A stretch of 31,752 bases of DNA from a virus, in the IMG/VR virus record IMGVR_UViG_3300022916_000058, positions 1-31,752 of that record; one strand, given 5' to 3'. The notes under the pieces are model-generated. The model saw only the letters and a list, made by a program, of their open reading frames with translations. It was not told the DNA's origin and ran no database searches. Position numbers and translations under genes: made by a program. Of the stretch, positions 7,156 through 13,732 are shown piece by piece. Positions within the stretch are counted from its first letter, which is position 1; each line of letters begins with the position of its first letter.

Positions 7156-7583
7156 CCGCCGTAACCCTCACCCCGCTCATGGTCGCCGTCCTGATCGACC
7201 TGTGCAAAGGCGGCATGTCCTACGCCGAGATCGCCACCAAGCACAAGATCACCGATCCCGACTTGATCCGCAGGTGGGCGAATCTCAAGTGTTTCAAAGA
7301 GGAACACGCATCGCTTCAAAAGGAGATCCGATCCCAGCGTGCCGCGCTCATGGACCACGCAAGCATCCTCGCGGCAAAGCACCTCGTGGCCACGCTGGAC
7401 GACGACAGCGAGGACAAGACGGCGGACAGGAACACGGCAGCGCAGATCGCGCTGAGGAACACGAACGAGCAGCCAGGCGAGGTAAGCATCACCATCGAGC
7501 CCCGTGGGATCTTCGCCGCACCGCCTGATGAGTTGCCGCCGGTGCCGGTGCTGGAGTTGGAAGAGCCGAAAGAGGACGAATGA
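7152..7583 (+). CDS. terS: Probable terminase small subunit
   Basis: This 143-aa protein begins with a helix-turn-helix-like segment (residues about 13-38: LIDLCKGGMSYAEIATKHKI, then TDPDLIRRW). A long helical region follows (EEHASLQKEIRSQRAALMDH), then an acidic Pro-rich tail. This is the layout of small terminases: DNA-binding domain, oligomerisation helices, and a flexible C-terminus that contacts TerL. The position 580 bases upstream of terL agrees. The start is GTG 7152, overlapping the previous stop. Sequence identity to known TerS proteins cannot be judged here, so the call rests on fold pattern and position. Confidence 0.6.
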   Translation: MTAVTLTPLMVAVLIDLCKGGMSYAEIATKHKITDPDLIRRWANLKCFKEEHASLQKEIRSQRAALMDHASILAAKHLVATLDDDSEDKTADRNTAAQIALRNTNEQPGEVSITIEPRGIFAAPPDELPPVPVLELEEPKEDE

Positions 7584-8158
7584 CCATCATCACCGCATGC
7601 GTTCGCAACGGCGTGGGCGCTCTCGCAGCCGACACCAACGCTACAGGCTCATTCAAGGCCCAGTACGGCCCGAAGGGTATCCAGGTCCGCGACGACTTCG
7701 CAGTGGGCTTCAGCGGCTCCCTGTGGCCGATGCAGTGGTTCAACAGGCACCGCGCGGAGTTGGAGGCGCTGCCACCAGCCGAGCCCGATGGAACGTTCCG
7801 CGAGGCCCTCGAAGACCTGTGGCTGCGCTACGTGCGTGAGCAGATGGACATGGGCAGCGGCGAGGTCCACGACCGCGAGAAGATGGTCCTGGGCTGGGGT
7901 GTGCTCGTGACTCCCGGCCACATCTACTCGCTGGAGAGTAACGGCTGCGTGTGTGAGCCCGCGGCCGAGTACCACGCGAGCGGCAGCGGTGAGGGCGTGG
8001 CCATGGGGGCGATGTGGGCGTGCGTGGATCTCGACAGGTCGAAGCGCGAGACTCACCCCGGGATCATCGCGAGGATCGGCGTGAAGGCGGCCATCGACCA
8101 CGCCCCCGGGTGCGGCGGTCCGTGGCAGCGGTGGAACGTGGGGGAGAAGCACGACTAG
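7580..8158 (+). CDS. HslV/proteasome-beta-like Ntn peptidase
   Basis: This 192-aa protein starts MTIIT. After Met removal, Thr1 would be the N-terminal nucleophile. Numbered that way, R8-N9-G10 matches the same positions of HslV, A15-A16-D17-T18 matches the conserved Asp17, and K31 sits where Lys33 lies if a short loop is deleted. GFSGS corresponds to the Gly47 loop (HslV GFAGG), and ASGSGEGVAMGAM corresponds to the conserved SGSG turn before helix H3. HslV forms double hexamers that degrade proteins fed by HslU; no HslU-like ATPase is in the window. It lies between terS and terL, with an ATGA junction upstream. Peptidase activity is inferred from motifs only. Confidence 0.75.
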   Translation: MTIITACVRNGVGALAADTNATGSFKAQYGPKGIQVRDDFAVGFSGSLWPMQWFNRHRAELEALPPAEPDGTFREALEDLWLRYVREQMDMGSGEVHDREKMVLGWGVLVTPGHIYSLESNGCVCEPAAEYHASGSGEGVAMGAMWACVDLDRSKRETHPGIIARIGVKAAIDHAPGCGGPWQRWNVGEKHD

Positions 8159-8161
8159 CCC

Positions 8162-9724
8162 ATGCACATCGATCGCATGTACACCACCCGCGGGCAGCTC
8201 GTCACGCCCAACCCCGTGCAGTGGTGGATTCTCGAGGCGTTCAGATCCTCGCGCGTGTTCGACATCCTCGTCAGCGGTGGCCTAGGCGGTGGCAAGACGG
8301 CGGTAGGCGCGCAGGCACTCGTCGAGACGGCAGCGCAAAACGCCAACATCACCGACGGTGCGCCGCTAAGGTACGGCATCGTCTCGCCGAGTTTCAGCCA
8401 GCTCAACCGCGTGACGCTGGAGGCGTTCCGAGGAGTGTGGAACGCCATGAACGATCAGAAGGGTTCGTCACCGCAGGCTTTCTCCGCATGCGACAGCGTG
8501 ATCCGGTGGGACAAAAAAGAGTGCATCATCTACACGAAGCTCGGCGCGGAGTTCGTGTACGGCACAGGCGACAACGCAGCCCGCGCGCTTGAGGGAAGCG
8601 AGTTGACCGCGGCGTGGGTCGACGAACCGGCGCTGTGCAAGGAAGAGACGCAGGCGCGCATCCGCGAGCGCTTCCGCCAAAACGTGTTCGGGCCGACGGG
8701 CGCCACGATCCAGGGCATCATATCCACCGGCACGCCTCGCCCGGGATGGTCCCTCGCGTGGCTGCACAAGACGTTCGGCAACCTCGACGACTACACCCCC
8801 AACGGGCTGCGCAAGTGCCGCGTAGCGCTGCCTACGCGCTTGAATCTGCCCAACCTGCGGCCGGGGTACCTCGACGAACTCCGCAGCATGTACAGCCCGC
8901 GCATGATGGAGGCGATGCTCGAGGGCAAGTTCGTCGTGCTCACAGGCGCCGTCTATCCCGATTGGGGCGAGGGCAGCGCCGTAGACTACATCCACGATCC
9001 CAAGCGCGAAGTCATCATCGGGCTAGATCCCGGCTACCGCCGTGCGGCGTGGATCTGCACGCAGCCGACGCACGCGTACCAAGCCGGGCTCCCGCTGATC
9101 GGGACCGAGGGCTGGACGATCTTCGACGAGATCATCACAGCCGACACCGACACCGAGCGGCAGACGCTGCAGCTACTGCAAAAGCCGTGGATGAAGGGCC
9201 GTACCACCATCACGATCGCGCACGACCCCGCAGGCGTGGCGAAGCAAAGCGCCGTGGGCAAGTCGGACATGGACATCATCAAAGACACGTGCCGCAAGGC
9301 GGGCGTCAACGTCGTGTTTAGTTGCTCCCGCAAGCCCGAAGACCACGCGATCCAGGCGAGGTGCGAGCGCCTACGCGCGCTGATCAAGTCGGCTGACGGC
9401 GTGCAGAAGATGACGATCGCGAGGCCGATGCAACGCAGGCAGTACACGCCGGGCGAGGATGGGCGCAAGTCGGTGGGGATCTACGAATCGCTGCTTGAGC
9501 AGCCGTTCAAGGACGGCAAGGACATCCCAGACGACTCGACGGTGTGGAAGCCGTGGACGCACTCGGGAGACGCGCTGGGCTACCTCGCGGTGTTCGTGGC
9601 GCCGATCTTCGCGCACGACGATCAGGGGTGGAAGGACGCGGCTGAGGAAGGGTATGAGGAGCGGGCGTTGGGTGGTGAGATGGGCGACTTCGGTGGGGAT
9701 GGGTTCGGGGTGGCTGACTTCTAG
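8162..9724 (+). CDS. terL: Terminase large subunit
   Basis: This 520-aa protein is the packaging motor and headful/cos nuclease. Its ATPase domain shows Walker A SGGLGGGKT (residues 38-46), Walker B LTAAWVDE (148-155, D154/E155) and the coupling motif ISTGTP (187-192). The RNase H-like nuclease domain shows D289 (IIGLDPGY), D355 (IAHDPAG) and D470 (HSGDALGY) as the metal-binding acids. The protein ends in a Gly/Asp-rich tail. Length and motif order are normal for the family. ATG 8162 lies 3 bases after the peptidase gene. A promoter begins right after its stop. Confidence 0.95.
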   Translation: MHIDRMYTTRGQLVTPNPVQWWILEAFRSSRVFDILVSGGLGGGKTAVGAQALVETAAQNANITDGAPLRYGIVSPSFSQLNRVTLEAFRGVWNAMNDQKGSSPQAFSACDSVIRWDKKECIIYTKLGAEFVYGTGDNAARALEGSELTAAWVDEPALCKEETQARIRERFRQNVFGPTGATIQGIISTGTPRPGWSLAWLHKTFGNLDDYTPNGLRKCRVALPTRLNLPNLRPGYLDELRSMYSPRMMEAMLEGKFVVLTGAVYPDWGEGSAVDYIHDPKREVIIGLDPGYRRAAWICTQPTHAYQAGLPLIGTEGWTIFDEIITADTDTERQTLQLLQKPWMKGRTTITIAHDPAGVAKQSAVGKSDMDIIKDTCRKAGVNVVFSCSRKPEDHAIQARCERLRALIKSADGVQKMTIARPMQRRQYTPGEDGRKSVGIYESLLEQPFKDGKDIPDDSTVWKPWTHSGDALGYLAVFVAPIFAHDDQGWKDAAEEGYEERALGGEMGDFGGDGFGVADF

Positions 9725-9753
9725 TTGACGCGCCGATCCTCGTGCCCCATACT
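9725..9753 (+). promoter_or_regulatory. Sigma70-like promoter after terL
   Basis: TTGACG (9725-9730, 5 of 6 to the -35 consensus) and CATACT (9748-9753, 4 of 6 to the -10 consensus) are separated by exactly 17 bases. Transcription would start near 9760, at the first base of the inverted repeat at 9761. The TTGACG begins immediately after the terL stop codon. This is the best-looking promoter in the window and would drive the ParB-like gene. Confidence 0.6.
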
Positions 9754-9760
9754 TCCCCCC

Positions 9761-9825
9761 GTGAGTCCCGAAACAACCCCACATTCGATTTCGTCGCCCG
9801 TCGCTTCGGCGCCTTCGGGACTCAC
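9761..9825 (+). promoter_or_regulatory. Leader inverted repeat, perfect 12-bp arms
   Basis: GTGAGTCCCGAA (9761-9772) is exactly complementary to TTCGGGACTCAC (9814-9825), with 41 bases between. The left arm begins at the predicted transcription start of the promoter at 9725-9753. No T-run follows, so a simple intrinsic terminator is unlikely. It could be an RNA leader stem closing a structured loop, or a binding site for a dimeric protein such as the ParB-like product. Confidence 0.6.
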
Positions 9826-9861
9826 ACGTCGGAGCGGCGGCGGCGATTTGTGGGAGGCATC

Positions 9862-10728
9862 GTGCCATCTTCCGTAAAGTACAGAGAAGCTGCAGCGTCC
9901 ATCGAGGTGGTTACGCCCGATCAAGCGTCGGGCATGCTCAGGAGAAACACAGGGAACCGTCCGCTGAATGAGGCGCGGGCAATGGCGCTAGCGCAAGCCA
10001 TCATGCGCGGCGAGTGGGTGTTCAACGCGCAGAGCGTAGCGGTAGGTACGGATGGGCGACTTCTCGACGGACAGCACCGCCTGCGGGCGATCGAGATCAG
10101 CGGCATCGGCGTGCCGCTGCTGGTATGCAGGGGGCTCCCCCTGCTGGCGATGCGAACAATCGACATCGGCGCGAAGCGCACGAACGGCAACATGCTGCGG
10201 GTGCTGCGCGGGATGAAGAGCGCGAATCAGGTGGCAACGGCGGTCGGGCACCTGTACAGGCTCCTGATCGGGCCATCGGCGCTCACGAGGTACCAGATCC
10301 CAACGCCAACCGAAGTCGACAGCCTCATCGACGAGTATCCTGACGTCATCGCCGGGGTGGAGGTGTACAGAACCGCAGCGTTCCGCAGGCTCACGAAGAG
10401 GACAGGCGCGTTCGCAGCCCTCTACGCTCTTACGATGCCGACGCTCCCGGGCGAAACGGCGGAGTTCGCATCGCAACTCGTGAAGGGCGTTGATGTCGCG
10501 TCCCCCGTCGCGCACCTGCGGAACTTCGCGCTGGACATCAGGTTGAAAGAGAGCAGCAAGATGGGCACCTATCGGCGCGTGCCGAACAAGCAATTCATCG
10601 GGTGCATGATCAAGGCGTGGAACACGTTCGCGCAGGGGAACGAGATGAAGCGCCTCTTCATGACGAAGAGGGAGAAGTTTCCCGCCATCGTCGGCGGCCC
10701 GGGGTGGACTGCGCCCAACGGGGACTAG
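9862..10728 (+). CDS. ParB-like / DGQHR-domain protein
   Basis: This 288-aa protein carries NRPLNEARAMALAQAI, then GEWVFNAQSVAV, then LLDGQHRLRAIEISG, and later TIDIGAKRTNGNML. The DGQHRLRA block is the hallmark of ParB-like nuclease/CTPase-type domains often seen in phage genes. The rest is helical, with a basic C-terminus. I chose GTG 9862, which follows GGGAGG; a longer frame from GTG 9742 would translate through the inverted repeat and has no ribosome site. It separates terL from the portal gene and shares its stop bases with a minus-strand gene. A DNA-binding or partition-like role is inferred. Confidence 0.7.
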   Translation: MPSSVKYREAAASIEVVTPDQASGMLRRNTGNRPLNEARAMALAQAIMRGEWVFNAQSVAVGTDGRLLDGQHRLRAIEISGIGVPLLVCRGLPLLAMRTIDIGAKRTNGNMLRVLRGMKSANQVATAVGHLYRLLIGPSALTRYQIPTPTEVDSLIDEYPDVIAGVEVYRTAAFRRLTKRTGAFAALYALTMPTLPGETAEFASQLVKGVDVASPVAHLRNFALDIRLKESSKMGTYRRVPNKQFIGCMIKAWNTFAQGNEMKRLFMTKREKFPAIVGGPGWTAPNGD

Positions 10729-10931
10729 TCCATATCCGCCATCGGGGCGACTATCCCGATCGTGATCACCCCTCGCTCGCCTACCCCCGAATCCTCGTCG
10801 AAAAGATCAAGCAACGCGCGCGCGATTGCGCGGCGGCAGAAGACAGGCGTTGCCTCGTTGGCTAAGATTGCATCGACAGATCTGATGTAGGCTGCGAAGT
10901 CTGCCAGGGAAGGGAACGGATCTTCATCCAC
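10725..10931 (-). CDS. Small minus-strand protein, second gene of a two-gene operon
   Basis: This 68-aa protein starts at GTG 10931 on the minus strand, overlapping the stop of the upstream minus gene by 8 bases; GGGCGGGG lies upstream. It reads MDEDPFPSLADFAAYIRSVD, then a helix CRRAIARALLDLF, then GVITIGIVAPM. Its TAG overlaps the TAG of the ParB-like gene on the other strand (CTAG at 10725-10728). An in-frame ATG further upstream (11000) would run deep into the neighbour and is less likely. With the RHH-like protein it could form a regulator/partner pair, but no family is recognised. Confidence 0.55.
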   Translation of the reverse strand: MDEDPFPSLADFAAYIRSVDAILANEATPVFCRRAIARALLDLFDEDSGVGERGVITIGIVAPMADMD

Positions 10932-11136
10932 TACCAACCCCGCCCACAGGCGCACCGCTGCACTCCACCTCAAGCGCCCGCAAGCCCCGCTCCATCGCAA
11001 GCCGCAGCACCTTCGTTCGGCTCGACTTCGCCCACCTGTTCATCTCGTGATAGCGGGCCACTGACGACACCATCGCGCTCGCCCTTGCCACGTGTTCACG
11101 CTGGATCTTGATCGGCATCGTGTCGTCGAATTCCAT
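10924..11136 (-). CDS. Ribbon-helix-helix-like regulator on the minus strand
   Basis: This 70-aa protein starts at ATG 11136 on the minus strand, preceded by a strong GGAGGG site 6 bases away. A longer frame from 11187 has no such site and would cross the operators. A short strand (MPIKIQR), a helix (HVARASAMVSSVARYHEM) and a C-terminal helix (SRTKVLRLAMERGLRALE) suggest a ribbon-helix-helix or similar small DNA-binding fold. Palindromic sites and a promoter lie directly upstream, so autoregulation is likely. It opens a two-gene operon pointing against the phage late genes. Confidence 0.65.
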   Translation of the reverse strand: MEFDDTMPIKIQREHVARASAMVSSVARYHEMNRWAKSSRTKVLRLAMERGLRALEVECSGAPVGGVGSG

Positions 11137-11157
11137 GGGCGCCCTCCAAAAAACCAA

Positions 11158-11210
11158 GCGGTAACCGCCCGCGGTTATTCCGCGCACCCATCATAGCACG
11201 CGGGTAACGC
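11158..11210. promoter_or_regulatory. Three related palindromic operator-like sites
   Basis: GCGGTAACCGC (11158-11168) is a perfect palindrome around a central A. GCGGTTATTCCGC (11171-11183) has GCGG/CCGC arms. GCGGGTAACGC (11200-11210) has a degenerate copy with GCG/CGC arms. The first two lie in the leader of the minus-strand operon, and the third sits between its -10 and -35. This placement fits repression by the small DNA-binding protein encoded just downstream. Confidence 0.55.
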
Positions 11211-11219
11211 TATCCCCAA
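11190..11219 (-). promoter_or_regulatory. Minus-strand promoter of the two-gene operon
   Basis: Read on the minus strand, TATGAT (11195-11190) is a 5-of-6 -10 hexamer. TTGGGG (11219-11214) lies 18 bases upstream as a weak -35 (3 of 6). Transcription would start near 11183, inside the second palindrome, about 47 bases before the ATG at 11136. The weak -35 and overlapping operators suggest a regulated promoter. It overlaps the first codon of the portal gene. Confidence 0.5.
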
Positions 11220-13732
11220 TGGCAGCCGCCACCGTCACCCGCCACGTTCACACGAGGCGAGCATCCTCACCACCCGCGCGCAAGCGGCAGCGCCCCTCCA
11301 TGCGGATCTATGAAGACGGCGACGCGTTCGCCGAGTTGGAGCGCAGGGAGTCCAACGGCCAGCCCATCGGGTGGAGCGGCACGGAACTCGCGGGCGGATA
11401 CTTCACCGGCGTCGATCCCAACGCCGAGATCGACAACGACGCATGGCTCGGCGACACGTCTGCACCCGGCTTCGGCGAGCAGATGGCCAAGGAAGACGGC
11501 GAGGTAGGCGCGTCCGTTGACGAGTGGATGGAGGCGGTCCAGAACGCCCCGTGGACGGTGCAGCCGGGAGACGCCGACGACCCGCAGCAGCACATGATGG
11601 CCGAGTTCATCCGCCGCATGCTGTTTGAGGTGAGCGAGACGAGTTGGGAGACGAATAGCCGTCACCTAGCGCGCTCCGTGCTGTGGGGCTGCTCACCGTC
11701 TGAGATCGTTACCGGGTACGTCAGCGACGACGAGACGCCGGTGTATGAGCAGGTCAAAGAGCCGGGCCGCATGGCGAAGTGGACGCCTACCGGGCAGTTC
11801 GATCGCGGTCACTACGTGCTCACGGACCTCGCCCCGCGGTCGCCAGCATCCATCGAGCGGTGGTTGCAGGACAAGGAAACGGGCCGATTCGCAGGCATCG
11901 AGCAGATCGGCCGCATGGACGACACCACGGGGCTAGGTACAGGGAACATCGAGATCCCCGCCGATCGCCTCGTGCTGGTGACGTACGGCGGTGACTCCGG
12001 CAACTGGCAAGGCGTGAGCCGCTACCGCCCCGCATACATCCTGTGGAAGGCCCGCAAGGTGCTTCTGCGGATGCACGTGATCGCCGCTGAGAGATTCGGC
12101 GTAGGCGTCCCGAACGCCAAGGTAGTAGCCAAGCCCGGCGAGGTGGATGACAAGACGCTGCGCGACAACTGGGCCAGCGTCAAGCGCATGGTGGCCCGCT
12201 ATCGCGGCGGCTCGCAGGCATGGATCGCCACGCCCTACGGGATCGACGTCGACATCATGGACACGGCGCTTCCCGCCGCAGACGCGATCCTCAAGCTGTA
12301 TCAGGCGCTGAGCACCGAGATCCACATCATCGGGCAGACGCAGCATCTGGTGCAGGGTACGCAGTCCGGCAGCGGTGGCCTCGGCACGCAGGGCCTTCGC
12401 GATGGCCAGTCCAGCGACTTCCGCAACACGATCAATCCGCTACTCGACAGCATCGCCCGCGAGACAAACCGCCGACTCGTCAAGCCGCTGATCGATCTCA
12501 ACTGGGAAGGCGTACGCACGTACCCGTTTCTCCAGGTGGGTGACGCCGCACAGCAGAGCGTCAAGGAACAGCTCGAGGCTTACGAGATCGGCGTGCGCTC
12601 GCGTGCGCTGACGCCGCAGCCCGAAGACGAAGACTTTTTCCGGCAAGAGTCTGGGTTGCCCGTTCGTGTCGAAGTTGAGGCCGAAGAGGAGCCGGACGAA
12701 GATCCCGACGACGACACCACCGACGAGCCCGAACAGCTCGCCGAGTGCGCATGCGGCTGCGGTGGCGTGGACATGTTCGCCGACATGCCCTTTGAGGCCG
12801 AGCAGGGTCGAGGCGCCGAGCGCGTGCGGCAACTCGCCGAGTCGAAATTCGACGACCGATCGAGTCGCGTGGCCCGTGAAGACGCCATCACCAGGATCTC
12901 GGTGGACACGCACAACACGATCCGCCGTCGCGTGCTCGAGCCGTATCTAGAGAAGATCGCGCCCGCGCTCGCGAGCGGTGACGCCGCTGCCATCGCAAGG
13001 ACGCCGCTACCAGGCAAGCCCGCCCTCGTTCGCACGCTGCGCGACGGGTACCAGGACGTGCGGCAGTTGGGAAAGGCGGAAGTCAAGCGCGAGACGAAGC
13101 GGATGAGCAAAGATCCCGACTTCGCCGCCGACATCGCCGAGGCAATGGCCGAGTGGGCGCAGGACAACCCGTCGCTCTTCGCCGACAACCCCAGCGGGCA
13201 AGCCAACTCGGTCGACGACATCGTGCGCAAGGCGGGCGAGATCGTAAAGAAGATCGGCCTGATCGCCACGACCACCGCGTCCATGCTGTTCGGCCAAGTC
13301 GACGCCACGATCAACAGCTATCTGCAGCAGGTGCCCGTCAACGAGTGGGTGCCGTCCGCGATCATGGAGCGGGTGCAGTCCGTCATCACGCCGCGCACCA
13401 TCGCAAGCGACGCAGTGATCCAGGACTCCAACAGCGTCTACAGCGTCGGCAGAGCCGAACAGGGGCGCATCGAGGGTGCTGGGACTGTCGTCTATACCGT
13501 GAACCCTGAGATCGGCATCAGCGGCCCTCACGTCGTGTGCGTCGAGTGCGAGGCGACGGCAGCGAGCGCGGCGAATCCGGCCGAGGTGGGAACGCCTCAA
13601 GAGGAACAGCTCATGGCGCCGAATCCGCTGTGTTTGTCCACGCTTAGCGGCGTGAACAACTGCTGGTGCACGCTGATCTATCTCTCCACAACGAGCACGG
13701 CGGACGCGGCCGATGCGGCGGGGCTGGCATGA
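11219..13732 (+). CDS. Portal protein (Mu gp29-like) fused to F-like minor head domain
   Basis: This 837-aa protein is longer than usual portals (about 450-550 aa). Residues about 30-500 look like a gp29/DUF935-type portal, with WTVQPGDADDP, LWGCSPSEIVTGY and a stem/wing region ERFGVGVPNAKV. An acidic linker with CACGCGG (about 512-518) follows. The C-terminal 300 residues end like Mu F-type minor head proteins: helices ending YSVGRAEQGR, then C774-VE-C777, then PNPLC (C805) and NNCWC (C815, C817), matching the CxxC...PLHPxCRC region. The portal forms the dodecameric DNA gate; the F part would be carried into the head. ATG 11219 lacks a clear ribosome site. Confidence 0.8.
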   Translation: MAAATVTRHVHTRRASSPPARKRQRPSMRIYEDGDAFAELERRESNGQPIGWSGTELAGGYFTGVDPNAEIDNDAWLGDTSAPGFGEQMAKEDGEVGASVDEWMEAVQNAPWTVQPGDADDPQQHMMAEFIRRMLFEVSETSWETNSRHLARSVLWGCSPSEIVTGYVSDDETPVYEQVKEPGRMAKWTPTGQFDRGHYVLTDLAPRSPASIERWLQDKETGRFAGIEQIGRMDDTTGLGTGNIEIPADRLVLVTYGGDSGNWQGVSRYRPAYILWKARKVLLRMHVIAAERFGVGVPNAKVVAKPGEVDDKTLRDNWASVKRMVARYRGGSQAWIATPYGIDVDIMDTALPAADAILKLYQALSTEIHIIGQTQHLVQGTQSGSGGLGTQGLRDGQSSDFRNTINPLLDSIARETNRRLVKPLIDLNWEGVRTYPFLQVGDAAQQSVKEQLEAYEIGVRSRALTPQPEDEDFFRQESGLPVRVEVEAEEEPDEDPDDDTTDEPEQLAECACGCGGVDMFADMPFEAEQGRGAERVRQLAESKFDDRSSRVAREDAITRISVDTHNTIRRRVLEPYLEKIAPALASGDAAAIARTPLPGKPALVRTLRDGYQDVRQLGKAEVKRETKRMSKDPDFAADIAEAMAEWAQDNPSLFADNPSGQANSVDDIVRKAGEIVKKIGLIATTTASMLFGQVDATINSYLQQVPVNEWVPSAIMERVQSVITPRTIASDAVIQDSNSVYSVGRAEQGRIEGAGTVVYTVNPEIGISGPHVVCVECEATAASAANPAEVGTPQEEQLMAPNPLCLSTLSGVNNCWCTLIYLSTTSTADAADAAGLA

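Noticed and set aside
9742-9861. N-terminal extension of the ParB-like protein from GTG 9742
   Set aside because: The extension would be translated across the inverted repeat and overlap the -35/-10 spacer; it has no ribosome site, while GTG 9862 follows GGGAGG and the family-like sequence begins after it.
10602-10865. Plus-strand frame overlapping the end of the ParB-like gene and the minus operon
   Set aside because: It has no ribosome site and a His/Arg-rich shadow-like composition. The minus-strand frames have a strong ribosome site and promoter.
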